Source: Theocolax elegans
Taxonomy: Eukaryota; Arthropoda; Insecta; Hymenoptera; Cerocephalidae
DNA: 64,000 bases
Direction: 5' to 3'
Assembly (NCBI GenBank): GCA_026168455.1
Contig: CM047425.1
Location: 8,158,001-8,222,000 of the forward strand
Shown here one piece after another: positions 13,666 through 26,197 of the stretch (positions within the stretch are counted from its first letter, which is position 1; the number at the start of each line of letters is the position of its first letter). Position numbers and translations under genes: made by a program. The notes under the pieces are model-generated. The model saw nothing but the letters and a program-made list of their open reading frames with translations, searched no databases and was not told where the DNA came from.

Positions 13666-13777
13666 CCGAACGAGCGTCTAAAAATTACTTCTGAAACAAT
13701 AGTGATCCATATTATAAATACTTAAATTTAAAATCGCGTGTTAATTGAAATTTTTAATGAAAGGAAGAACTGATAAA

Positions 13778-13853
13778 CTCCTCGGTGCCGAAATTGGTTA
13801 ACGCGACTCTCCTAGGTAGGCTAGAGAATTGCCGGTTCAAATCCGGATTGAGG
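13778..13853 (+). pseudogene. tRNA-like sequence (degenerate tRNA or SINE head)
   Basis: An A-box-like TGCCGAAATTGG (13786-13797) and a near-consensus B box GGTTCAAATCC (13834-13844) lie 48 bp apart, normal tRNA spacing. The T arm folds as CCGG-TTCAAAT-CCGG. The acceptor ends pair imperfectly (CCTCGG with TTGAGG, using two G-T pairs, and a mismatch at position 1-72). The D arm lacks a base and the anticodon arm cannot be drawn with a seven-base loop. A run of six T begins at about 13857, like a Pol III terminator. I read it as a degraded tRNA or tRNA-derived head, not a working tRNA. Confidence 0.45.
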
Positions 13854-13856
13854 CTG

Positions 13857-14012
13857 TTTTTTCAGTTAAATGTCGAAATGTTTTTTAAGATTTATTTTCT
13901 ACTATTAAGGAATGTATTAGAATATTTTACGAAAAGAGATCTCGAATTGTCATACACATTTTTAAAACATTGTTACGCTTTAGAGATATTGATTAAAATT
14001 CTTATTTCAAAT
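13857..14012 (+). repeat. Dispersed repeat, copy 2 (body behind the tRNA-like head)
   Basis: It starts immediately after the tRNA-like sequence. TCGAAATGTTTTTTAAGAT is shared, bar one T, with copy 3 near 15078-15096. The 3' end GATTAAAATTCTTATTTCAAA is identical to copy 1. The arrangement of Pol III boxes plus unrelated body is that of a tRNA-derived SINE. Confidence 0.5.
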
Positions 14013-14345
14013 TCTTTTCATAAAATAAAAATGTATTTATTGTAAATTTTTGCAATGCAATTTTAATTTTTCGTTATTAAAAATATTATAATTTTATGTA
14101 AAAATGCATTTTATATACATTAATAACATCTATTCAATTCTTGAACTAAAAATGAAATACTCTCATTGTCAAAGATGAAAATTTTATTATATTTACTGAT
14201 CTAAGAGGGTAGTAAACAAATCAAATAATTTTTGGTAAAAATAATCTTTTAAAGAGATTAATTTTTATAACCTATTATCGCAAAGTATAATAATTTTAAA
14301 TTATTTATCAATAATCATTGTATGATTAGTTTTTTTTTACTTTTG

Positions 14346-17262
14346 TTACAATCCAATTGTTGATGACCTGCCACAAGGATTATGAATTGCAATCGGGATT
14401 GGTTTCTCAATAGACCATTCATACCAAACATTCTTTGAAGTACAACAACGCCAAAAATTACTAACTATTTCATCACCAGCTTTTAAAATTACTGGTTCCT
14501 AAAAGAAAATTAATATTTTAATTTAAAATTATTTAGTTGAAAATATTAAATATTTCTTAAAAATGTAAGTTGTGTACTTACCTTTATAGGAAAAAATATA
14601 GGAAACCAACTGAACATTTTTGGACTGTGAGTGCTTGGTTCAATACTGATATTTATATGTTTATATAAAATAGCTTTAAAATAACCAGAGAATCCATGGA
14701 GAATACAATCTTGTTTAACATTAAATGTATTTCTTCCATACCTTGAATTGTCAATATTAATATCTAATAACAGAATAATAATGATAAATTACATTATAAA
14801 TAATTGTTGAAATATTGATTTTCTTGTTTTGTCACTTACCTTTGTTTGGATGATGGAACGTGAATAATGCTTGTGGATCATCAATGTTGTATTTATTTTG
14901 TAGGTGAACAACATAGGGCATTTCAAAATGTGCGAGTGGATGTTTGTCTTTTTCCTTGCACCCTCTGACTTCATTATACAATTTAGAAGATTGAACAGGT
15001 GCAATATATGAAGTATATGAACATGGTATACTTATTCCATCATCTGTAACACATTTAACGTATATTTTTACTGAAAATTCGAAATGTTTTTAAGATTTTG
15101 TTCTGTTGAATGTATTCAGCTGTTTCGTCAATTGGGATGCGGATGTGGCATACATAATGCGAAAATTATTGTCTGTGGCAACATATCAATAACATTTTTA
15201 TATTTGAAACATATAATTAAAGTTTCCTTTTAGTAAATGGAATTAAATTTAGGAAATTAATAAAATATTAAAACTAGTAAAAACCTTTTAAAAATCTTTG
15301 GACACCATCTAAGCATTCTGGAGACAGTTCATTATCACCAAAAGAACCTAGTAATTCCGAGACTAAAATATCTGTTTTTTCGGGAGCTACCCATTCTCTC
15401 ATATCTGAAAAAACTACTGTGACTAAATTTCCCCACATTTCTTTTTGAAGAGTTTGCAGACTAAAAAAACAATTATTAAAAATTTAGTTACAAGTATTTT
15501 ATTCATTTTACATAATAAAATATTAATATTTACGTAACGACTGCATTAGGATTTTTCTCAACTGCATATACTTTAATTTGTGTTTTTGTATTTGTAGATG
15601 CATTTAAAGCTGCGCGCACTAATGGCCCTCTACCAGCACCAGCGACCATAATAATTCTGTGTATGGAATAAAAAATTATATAATCTGTTATATTTGGTAT
15701 AACTTCATTTTTATTAAGTTTGGGTGAGATTATACTTACATTGGTTCTTGATTATCTTGCTTTTTTTTTCTTATACCTATATCTAATAATGCATGCTCAA
15801 TAGCAGATTGATACTCTTCATACTTAATTGGATCTTTTTCAAAAATTTCATATGTTCCTGATTCTATGTTATCCATTAATGGTTGTAATGGATGTTGTAG
15901 ATAATCTTCAAAACCACGAGCAAATCGTTCAATTGCTCCATTTGGTTGCCAGGTCTGAAATCAACATTGTTATGGAATATGTATAAATTATATCACATAA
16001 ATATCACAGAAACAAGTATTAATATCCAAATAGTATTATTTATTTGACATATCACATTTACTGATTTAAATTATTACCTTCAACAAGTGATCAATGTAAT
16101 AATAGTAATATACTATATTTTGATGACGATTAGCACCAGTTATAACAAATTGAACATTGAGCGCACAAAACTTTTTTATTACATTTTGATGAGCTTTACT
16201 TAACACAGGAAATCCTTTTTTATTTACAATAAATACTGTTGTAGGTATAGTTAAACATCTAACTGGCTCACCTAACCATCTATCAATCTGTAAATTATGT
16301 TAATTATTTGCTTGTATAAAGTTATGTAACACTTAATATTATTTTTGTTTTATGTTTGTTTACCTCTTCTTGTTCAGGAAGATCATGACTAACTATTAAG
16401 GAAACAATTAATTTCTTATCATAGTCACACACTGTTCTAAACTGATTCCACCAATGCCAAGGACTTTCTACTTGTATTTTATCAATATCTTTGTCTTCTC
16501 TATAAAAATAAGCTTGCTTCTTAGGATTTTCCATTGGAACTTGTACCCATACTTGAGCCTGTGATAATAAAATGTAACAGTATTTATCAATAAATATACA
16601 TAAGTTTAATCAACTTATACCTGAAAATGTGCTGTTGCAGCTAGTTTATCATAGATTATTCTAGCAAGATTCATATTTTTATCTAAATTTCCTTTTAATT
16701 TAAATGTAACAGCAACTAATCCTAAATGTGTTGCTAAAGCCAATTCTTGATATAAAGTAGCTTCACTATTTTTGGCAATATGTGGTATTTTTGAATCAAC
16801 ATCTATATGAGGAGACAGTTTTCCAACTACTAAAGTATTCCAATCTAGAATGACAATAGAAATAGTAATTAATTAAATATGTGCTATTAAAAAATTAAAT
16901 ACACAATAAATTGATTAAATTAAATTTTTACATTGCATACTATAAAAAAAAATTTCCAATTAAAACATTTACCTAAACTACTAAGAATCATATCTGATCT
17001 TGTCCATGGACCTGGACGATTTTTTGCATTACCATCGATAAATTCTCTTTTTAAACGAGGATGTGCCAATGGTATTACCACAAACTGATATCTGTATAAA
17101 ATAAATGTCAATATTATCAAAACTTAAATTTGAAATTTATACTAATATATATTAAATAAAGACAATAACTTACTTAGAAGAACAAGCTGCATACAAACAT
17201 TCTTTTAAATCTGGTACAGCACAAAAGTCCAATCCACAAGATACACTTTTCTGAGTTGTCAT
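14346..17262 (-). CDS. PRMT5: Protein arginine N-methyltransferase 5
   Basis: PRMT5 (fly capsuleen/dart5) symmetrically dimethylates arginines in Sm proteins, histones and Piwi-class proteins with its partner MEP50. Eleven coding exons on the minus strand (17262-17174, 17091-16973, 16844-16621, 16558-16364, 16287-16078, 15954-15740, 15656-15534, 15460-15285, 15043-14840, 14763-14582, 14498-14346) join in phase to 629 residues, against 637 in human. Visible landmarks are the TIM-barrel stretch [19 protein letters not shown], the SAM-binding motif GAGRGPL at 357-363, and the catalytic double-E loop [11 protein letters not shown] with E427 and E436. The phenylalanine that marks type II enzymes sits at about F317 in YEIFEKDP. 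The C-terminal beta barrel ends with [13 protein letters not shown]. The second ATG is used because the first, seven bases upstream and out of frame, gives only a short peptide. All active-site residues look intact. Confidence 0.97.
15072..15195 (+). repeat. Dispersed repeat, copy 3, inside PRMT5 intron 8
   Basis: A third, more diverged relative of the repeats at 13.5-14.0 kb lies in the intron between PRMT5 exons 8 and 9. It shares TCGAAATGTTTTTAAGAT with copy 2, and GTGGCATACA plus GCGAAAATTATTGT with copy 1. It lacks a recognisable tRNA-like head and so may be 5' truncated. Confidence 0.4.
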
Positions 17263-19137
17263 GGTGCATCAATTTTGTTAAATACTTCTAGAATAACCAA
17301 GACAATTAATCGTTATTTTAATAATCGATTTGCAATATCACTCTTGCATTACAAAAAATATATCATACAAAAAAAATAAATTTTTGTTTATAATGTACTC
17401 AAATATGTATTTGCTAAAGTTTATTAAACGGTCTATTTAAATTTTCGCTAGTTTTTTAAAATTAAATTTGAAACAATCATTCAAAACACAATTCAACAAC
17501 AATTCAAAATGTTAACGTGCATATACATATACTTTAATTAGAAGTGGAAGTAACAATACAATAATTATTTGAGGTTAGTTTTTATTTTGGTTAATTTCAT
17601 GATTACTTACGTATGATTTACAAAAAGACAGGTATGTTATTCTTAACTACTAAATTCTTAAAGTTTGTCTAAAGTCAAACCATTTCTAAACAATTGTATA
17701 ACGGATAAATATCTGATTTAATGTTTACATCGAGAGAACAGAACTTATATGCCTGCAGCCTGCAGCCTGAGTTATGCCGGCAGCACGTGTGCGCAAAATT
17801 TGATGGTCAACCATTATTAACGTCACATTTTGCGTTTTTTGTAATATAAAATTGTCTTAATTCAGATGGACATAAATAATGTATTTGTTTCTTGAATGTA
17901 TAAATATATAATTTATACATTTTGTGAAATTATATCTTTATATGAATACTTTTTGAATTTTTTAAGGTCGGCTAATTTAAAAATGTCATTCTGTTTTTGA
18001 ATAAAAAAATCTCATAAAAGTAAAGCATTATTGACCTATTATAATCACATTGCACTATGTAAATATTAAGAAATAGGAATGCATTAAATTGTCATATATT
18101 ACGAACAAATTGAGCTTGCAATGAGTAATGAGTATTGACTATTGAGTAACGCCGAGTGCACGTCCGCGTTGGGTCCTACTATTAAGTAATTTAAAACTTT
18201 GTAAATTAAATTTATGTTATTTTAATACTAACAATAATACACAAACGAGTAGAGGACAAGAATAATTCATAAAATTAATGAAAAAATCTAAGTGACAATA
18301 TAATTTTTTAATTTTTATTATATTAATTGTCATATATGTATAGCCGGATCCGGAACTCGTAGGCTTGAACAGTCACCTACGTTTAAACCAATCAAATTGC
18401 TTGTATCTCCCGGAACGTATTTTCCTTTTACTTTACGAAGTACGTGATTGGTGGATACGTATAACGCGTTCCTTCGTATACGTCGATACTCGATACTGAT
18501 GCGCACCTCTCCCCACTACTACACACGCACACAAACACATATACGTATACATAGCAGCATTACCAAACACTGGCATACGTCGATATAGTATACTTTCTTT
18601 CTCTTTGCTTGCTTCCTTGGTTGGTGTGTGCGACTCCATTTCGTCTTTTGGTGCCTTTGGCCTACAGTTCGACCATTATCTTTATTTATTATTTTAATCT
18701 TTGACGTCTACGTGAACATATAATATTCAGGTATTTAGTTTATTATTCTATTTTTCTTTTTTCACATGAAAGAAGTATAATTTGCGATACTCTTGATATT
18801 ACGTAGTTTCTAAGTATCAAACTTTATGGAGTCGCGAAACTTCGGTCCATGCCGGGCGTTCGTACGACGGCGTCTCTTTCTTTTTACTATTTCATTAGTG
18901 TATTCAAGAATTTTCTTTTCTCTTTCTACCTAATAAGTTCGAATTTCTGCGTTCTTGACATTTTTTTCCATAGGTCTCGTTATACATTTCTTTTTAAATA
19001 TTGATTATTTCAGTTCATATATTATTTTTCTATATTTATATACTAATTTCATTTGTGTATAATATTCAAGTGTATCTAAATATATAATTGTGTGAAATAA
19101 TTTTTTTATTTATTATTATTATTGTTTTTCCATAGCT
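17263..19137. promoter_or_regulatory. Head-to-head upstream region of PRMT5 (-) and Pep (+)
   Basis: The PRMT5 start codon and the Pep start codon face away from each other. Local features include a tandem CTGCAGC repeat near 17751-17768 and an E-box-type CACGTG at 17784-17789. A likely Pep leader exon ends at 18730 with CAG|GTATTT and joins an acceptor at 19134-19135. The promoter assignment is inference from layout. Confidence 0.45.
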
Positions 19138-22100
19138 ATGTCTTTTGACCGAGGTGTAAAGCGAAATTCCTTTGGGAATCGTAATTTCAATAATAGAAAT
19201 ATGGGAGGAGGAAGTGGTGGAAGAATTGGTAATCTTGGGGGTGGTATGGGAGGAGGTGGTGGCGGTGGTGGCGGAGGTGGTATGAATCCATGGGAAAGCG
19301 GAATCATGCCTGGAAGAGGTATTTTGCCAACTCCAAACAACAGTTTATCACTTGCATCTCCTCAAGCTCAGTTAGCTGTAGCTAGTACATTATTGTCTAA
19401 TCTACTTCGCAGTCAACAAGATTCTCAACCACAGGTAGCTATATAAGCTGTATTTATAAATTTACAATTCCAAATTATTATTATTATTATTACTATTAAT
19501 GAGTAATGATATTTTGTTAGTTACCTTTATTAGTTCATATTAAAAGTATTTGCTTATTACATCTTCTGTTACATAAAGTTTAAACATTAAACTTTGATTA
19601 AATTCATAGTATTTGACATTTCATTTTAATATTTTTAAAAAATACTTTATTTAATTAATGGAATTGTAGCTATTTAAGTAAAATATAAATTGACAATAAT
19701 TGAAACAATATCTTTGATAAGAAGGTACCATCATTGCTCAGTCTGAGCAATAATTTTAGCGGTCCTGGGCCAAATTTTACAAACCAGCAAAATTATAATC
19801 AAGGACGTTTTAATGATCGGACTGGTCGTAATTTGAAAATTCAGCGACCTCAACCTTATAACAAGGTATGTTTAATAAAGTATAAATGTTTAAAATATTT
19901 CTCTTACTACATTAACAATATAAAATATATAACTTGAATTTCCAAACTTTATTAGATGTTTCTTTATTTTATTTACTCATTCTTATATACTGTGATCATT
20001 GTAAATTATTGTGAAAAAGTTTGTGAATTTGCTTATATATTTTAACATTTTTTCTTATTATTTATGATTAAATATACAATTTTAATTCAATATATTTTAA
20101 TTATTTTTAGTAAATAAAAAATGAAGCTTAACTATAGTTTTAAAGAAACAAAACAAAAAATTGCACAATAGTAGTATTTCAATTTACTTAACTATAAATT
20201 TAATTTGCTAAAAAAATGTATATGAGAGTTCTTTATGGTCACATTAGTAAAATACATATTTAAAAAAAAATAATTTATAGTTTACGTAAATTTAGCAATA
20301 TCTCTTTTGGAAAAATAAAAATAATGTAAAAAATATTGGATTAACTATTTGTAAAATACTTTGTATAATATTTATAAAAATTAACGTATTATACTGAGTA
20401 AATAAGCAATTATTTTGCACCAATCTAATTGAAAAGATATAGTTTTATTGAAACAACTTGAATGCATATAAACTTAATAATAATGATCTCTCTTATACTG
20501 ACTGTAATTTTATACAGTTATTAAAATAAAATATACTTTTAAATTTCTATTTCAAAGAAAAGTAAAGAAAGATGTGTATATGTATATACATATTTACAGA
20601 TATAGATTAGATCTGTATTATTGTCATTTTTCTATCTAAATTTAGTTGATTTTAACTAAAATTATCAAATTTTCTTCACATTAAACATTTTATCAATAAA
20701 TTTGATACTCTCTATTATGCATGAGAATCAAATCTCAAAAGGGTTGAAGAAATATTAATAGTTCATGTGACAGTTGCAACTAGAACATAATAATGATAAT
20801 TTTGTCATTTATTAAATCATCAACATAGATTGTAACATTACACTGCAAGTTGTCAGGTAGTTTTTCTGCAGATTTATTGATCACGTAATAAATTTATTAA
20901 AAATAATATATAATTTGTCATCTAAAATATTTTAATAATTGAGAAAAGTTTGGGTTACTGATGCAATAGAATTTCAAAACAATAATCAGAAAAATCTTGG
21001 TTTACCTTTCATAATCTCAAATTTGGAAAAAAAAAATGTCATTTATCACAATCATTTTTATTCGTAACTATGTAAATAACAAGCATAATGCTTGTAAATA
21101 CTTTCTGCGAAGTTGTCAGTTGAATGTGATTACAAAGTTGGATTGAATTACTTTTTTTCATATATATTTGCAGTCTCCATTTTCTAAACCAATTGTAAAT
21201 GGACTTTGTTGACAGATCATTGTTGAATGTTTTAATTCTATTATAATGGAAAATAGATTTGAAAAAACAGAGAAATCCCTTGCTATATCTCTTAAAAGAT
21301 TTTTCAAGATCAACAACACCTGTATCTCATATGAGATATAACTCTAATATTTTATTTCTTTATAAAATTAAAATTTGGTCTTGATTACCTATATCATGAA
21401 AATTTATTTTCTTTCTTGATGTGGAAATTATCCACTTTTAAATATTTACTTTTCCCTATCCAGAAAACAAAATGAAAATGGCTTCATTGCCTTTTCTTTT
21501 TATTCCCTTATAAGCATCCTACCAATAAGCAATATAAGCAAATCAAGCTTAATTCAACAAATAATGTCCATATTACATGTGACACATCTCATAAAATGGT
21601 TTGGTCATTTTGACCTATACAAATAGATGGGCAATCGAGCCCGAGAAGGAGTTGCTGGGCGACGTGGCCCTCAACAAACTCGTGCCCAGTCAGGCAACCA
21701 ACGCCAGAATGGAAACCAAAATCAGCGGAACGATAAATCCTCTAAAGCAAATACTACCTCTAAACAAACTCAGAACATCAAAAAGGAACAGCAGGATAAG
21801 ACCTCTGATAAGACCAATGAAAAAGCAGAAGCGTCTGTCGCTTTAAGGTAAGCTTTCGGAGATTGCAAACAGTTTCTTCAAACTTCAATATAGGTTCTCA
21901 AATCTTCTCTTAAGTACCCTCAAGAGATAGAGAATGAGAGAGCACAAATATTCTTATTTTCTTCTTTACATAGATGCCAGAATCTTGTTTTATCTACACT
22001 TTATTTTTTCCAATATTATTCAAATATTTATTGTTACTCGTTCAGCTTTACAAATATATAAATTATTATTTATGTATCATAAGTATTAGTAAATATTTTT

Positions 22101-25100
22101 ATTGTCTATCCTTAAAAGTTATTTTTCATAAATTTTTGTTTTCCAAAATATGTGTACACATACAGTATTAATATAATTAATAATGTATATTTATTAAAAA
22201 AATTTAATATTCAATATAATTTAAATTTGAATTAGTGTACAATTCAAATTTATTCAGTTTTATTAGTTTTAAAGAATTTTTCATTTAGACTTAAATATTT
22301 GCACATTTCGATAATATTTAATTAATATTTCAATAATTATTTATTCTAAGTAATTGTTATGTCTATTATGTCTTGCTTGAGTAACATAATTATTTGAATA
22401 CCAAAAGAAAAATTAAATTGTTGATAATAGTAGATATCTGGATAAGCCTGCAGGAACCTGTTTAACAGGATCAGGTATAAATGTACTAAATAGTATTCGA
22501 TATTTTATTTTTTGCGATTGTGCACACATTACATGATACATAGAAAAGTTTTGAGTAATCCCTCTTAACCCTACCCAAAAAGAATGAATATTGCCTCATT
22601 TCAAGTTACCCTTGAATGTAGAGGCAAAATAAATTCATCAAAGTATTCCATGGATCTTCGATTTCACAGCAATACTTGCACAGCACTCGTTTACTACATT
22701 TATTATATATTCTAATATGTTGAGGAGAGTTGTGCTCGATTTTTTCTTCGTTGTTTACTTTATAACAGGGGAGCAAAATTTTGTTTTATTTGAAAATTTT
22801 ATGTAAAGAGAAACGTTACGTGTTTTTTCATAAAAATTTTATTGTAAAAACTCCATTCATATGTAGGTTTTTATGAAAGAACATATGAGGACGTTGAAAT
22901 TGATTTATGTGCTACAATTATTTTAAAACTATTAAAATGTAGGTAGTTCTTGCATTAAAAAATATATGTACATCAACTATAGTCTTTCTAATGTAAAAGA
23001 ATTAATACATGTATGGTTGAATTTTATGTATTAATTAATAATGTAATATTGTTCTTGTCTTTAAATTAATAAGTATAATTTTAAATTAATTATATTGTAC
23101 ATATTTCTATTTTAATTTACAGTATTGTATTAAATTATAATGATACTAAATTAAATTACTAAATACTGTAAGTAATGATAATAAATTGATATTTGACATA
23201 TTATGCAAGAACTATTTGGTAAAACTACATAAAAAATTAAGAATTACGTTATTAATATTTGTAACAGTGAAGAGAATGAAGAGACAGAAGAATTTAAAAA
23301 ACGTGAATGGAAGGATGAGAAGAAGGAACTTTCGACTGATAAAATTGAAGATGCTGGAAAAAGCGATGCTGCAGGTGATGATGGAGATAAGAGTACAGGT
23401 AAAAAATCTGCTGCAAGGCATGCTGAAAGTCGCTACTCTGAGGTCCCTATGACTAACATGTTCTGTCATGTGTGCAATAAACATATGTGGGATGGATATG
23501 TAAGTAATTTTTGTTTATAACTTACATTTGACAAACACTGTTGAATTTAATTATTATAAATTTAATCTTCAACATAGAAAAATTTAGTTTCATTTTATTA
23601 CATTAAAATATTTTCACACACTAATAAGCATTAAGGAGATGTTGGACTCAAAAATAGTCATTTTTAATATTTTTTATAAATAAAAGAATGAATAAAATGA
23701 CATTTATAAATAAAAGAATGAATTAAAAATCATGTTCATCAGGTTCTAAGGTATGTTTTCAACAATAAACCCAAATTTTTTCAGATTTTTAAATCAATAT
23801 TTTAATTATACGATCTTTGGATTGAAAATTTATGCCTTTTTTTCACTAATAATTACCAACCCAAAGTTGTTCATTCAATTATTATAAAAAATATTATTTT
23901 TTCTTACGAATTTTTTCAGATTTTTAATTCAATATTTTAGATATAATTGGTGGGTTGAAAGGTGTAGATCCCTGTAATTTGGATCCAACATCCCCTTAAT
24001 AAAAATATTCAATTATTGAAAGCTTTTCAACATGTGTTAAATAAATGTATATTGGCAAGTAATATATATTATTATCATATCAATAAAAAATTATTTATAT
24101 TTACCAGTCTTTTGAAAATCATCTTCGAGGTCGAGCTCATCAATTGATGATGGATAAACTTGATGAATCTTACAAACTAAAAGTTGATTTGATGAGACAT
24201 GATTTAAGAGTTGCAGAGGAGCAACGAGAACTTAGTCTTACAAACTCTAAACGACGTGGTAAAAAAGTATGTAATTACATTAATGTTTTGGACGTTTATC
24301 CTTTAAAATAATAATAATTATTAAAACAATTTTGTTCATATCTAATAGATTCCAGTTGATTTGAGTGTTAGAGAGTATTGTACTATGTGCGACTTAAACT
24401 TCTATGGTACTCTATCAAGTCATCGTAAGAGTGAGAAGCATCAACAACTAAAAACATTCTTGCATCCACGTTGCTTCCCTTGTGCCAAAGAATTTCCGTC
24501 AAGAATTGAATATGATGAACATTGTCTTACACCAGCACACATGAAAAATGCTGTTCAAAATGAAGAACAAAGGAAAAACAAAAAGAAAGGTATAATAAAA
24601 TTCGATATAGAAAATATAATTTTTTAAATTCCAATGTGTTAAAATCTAATCTTACATTTTTAATTTTAAATTTATACTAATAATTATTGCCATTTTTTAA
24701 ATTTAAAACATTCATATCATTTAATTTTCCAGATAAACTTGCTAAAGGTGAATCTGAAATTCGAAGTGCAGAAGATGAAGAGAAAGACATTGGTTCAGAT
24801 TCGAAATTAGAAAAATTAGATGACTCGTCTATTGATAATTCTGATTATGTAACAGAAATACCTGAGGGTCAAATTGATGTAAAGCTGAAAATTCCATCTT
24901 ACAAGCATTGCCGAACTCATCAGTTATCTGTTGGTCGATCTTTAGTAAAAGAAATTACTGGTTTCCACTGTGAAAAATGTCGGCGATTTATGCAGACAGA
25001 AGAAGATTTGAGTGCCCACCTTAAAAGTATCACGCATTACCGCAATTTCATTCAAGAAATTAAAACTTTACAAGCAGCTGTTGAAAGCTCTATTAAATCA

Positions 25101-25643
25101 GAACAAGAAAATAAAGAGGTAATTTTATGAATATTTATCATTTTTACATAATTAATAATTTCTATACAAATTTTTGTATATGATTATTTGTAAAACTAAT
25201 GTAATAATACTATATTATTGTAGGATAATGATCATAATGAATCGCAAGATAATGAACCAGAATCAAAACGTGCTAAACTCGATGATCAAGCAAGTGAACA
25301 CAATGAAGATGCTTTGAATGAATGTAAGGAGGAAGGAAATGACAAGTATGATCCAACTGAAGCAAATGGTGATACAGATGAAGAAAACGAGGAAGATGAT
25401 AATCAAGGAGGTCAAAATGATACCGAGTCAAGTGAAATAGTATTGGATGCCAATGAAGATATTTTAGAAGAATCTAATGAAAATGAAAATTTAAATGAAA
25501 ATGATAACGATAATGACAATGAGGAGAATGAAGAAGAAGTTGAAAAAGTTTTACCCCCGCAAAAAAACGCATCTATTCCACAGACACGTACCAATTATAG
25601 TCAACGAGCACGGGGACAACGTGCACGAAGATCTCGTCGATAA
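19138..25643 (+). CDS. Pep: Protein on ecdysone puffs (Pep), C2H2/matrin-type zinc-finger RNP protein
   Basis: Pep is a nuclear zinc-finger protein of hnRNP complexes on active chromatin, described at ecdysone puffs in Drosophila. Coding exons are 19138-19434, 19725-19865, 21627-21847, 23268-23499, 24108-24266, 24349-24589, 24733-25118 and 25224-25643, joining to about 698 residues (fly protein about 716). The N-terminus is Gly/Asn/Arg-rich with a long glycine run near residues 36-48. Four Cys-Cys-His-His fingers follow: FCHVCNKHMW around 285-308, YCTMCDLNF around 360-381, CFPCAKEF around 392-414, and FHCEKCRRF from about 508. The tail is highly acidic and Asn/Glu-rich and ends in RARGQRARRSRR. 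The exon 2 acceptor could be three bases earlier, adding one lysine. AATAAA lies at 25749. Two introns exceed 1.4 kb; the 608 bp one holds a MITE. Confidence 0.95.
23631..23999. mobile_element. TTAA-flanked MITE-like element, copy 2, in a Pep intron
   Basis: TTAA at 23631-23634 is followed by GGAGATGTTGGA (23635-23646). The matching inverted end TCCAACATCCCC (23984-23995) is followed by TTAA at 23996-23999. The body is 361 bp and non-coding. Two internal segments containing TTTTTTCAGATTTTTAA repeat one another within the element (about 23778 and 23920). It lies in the intron between the exons encoding the two halves of zinc finger 1. Termini and subterminal bases resemble the element at 5296-5682. 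Confidence 0.7.
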
Positions 25644-26197
25644 AACTTTTTTTTGAATACTGTACAATGTATTAATGAGTTCGATTTATATGTCAATTTT
25701 AATATCAGAATTTTAAACTTCATCACTATGATATTTGTTTAATATCATAATAAAATTGTAACTTTGTTTATTATTTTAATACAAAGTTCAATTTATGTAA
25801 TGCTAACTAATTATGAATTTACTTACAATTTAAGACAATTATGAATTGCATTAAATTTTATAAACTAATTGTTTAGTTGTCTTACAATTTAATGCAATTA
25901 GATACATTCACAAATTAAATTAACTTTTGTTTAAAATGTTAATTTAAGTACAGCTTTATATTAAAGTTAATGCAGAATTATTTACTGCATTATTGTACGT
26001 AGAAGTTAGAATTTTCATTCCGTAACATACACTTTTCTGTAAGTCCATAGCTTGTGAAAGAAAATAAACTACATACTTGCCAGAATCGTTTTATTTTCAA
26101 TTTATGTATACAAAATGACACACACACACATTATATTAATAAATGATAAATAAAAATAAGTATTGTTTAGCATTCATTTTGTTGTCAACTAATCAGT
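25644..26197. other. Convergent intergenic gap, Pep 3' UTR and SELENOF 3' UTR
   Basis: This gap between two converging genes holds AATAAA at 25749-25754 for Pep and minus-strand AATAAA at 26090-26095 for SELENOF. No SECIS-type element is expected, given the cysteine codon in the neighbouring gene, and none was recognised by eye. Confidence 0.6.

Larger units (their letters stand above)
12373..14345. other. Intergenic stretch between the H-protein gene start and PRMT5 3' end
   Basis: The H-protein promoter and 5' UTR should lie in the first few hundred bases above 12372. The rest has no supported gene. Its notable content is a pair of related ~150 bp repeats and a tRNA-like sequence, listed separately. 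Confidence 0.6.

Noticed and set aside
13480..14045. Open frames across the SINE-like repeats
   Set aside because: They run through non-coding repeat copies and the tRNA-like sequence; no conserved protein.
19119..19340. Minus-strand proline-rich open frame
   Set aside because: It is the antisense of the glycine-rich coding run of Pep exon 1; polyproline arises from the GGN repeat.
25412..25594. Minus-strand serine-rich open frame
   Set aside because: It is the antisense of the acidic Asn/Asp/Glu-rich tail of Pep.
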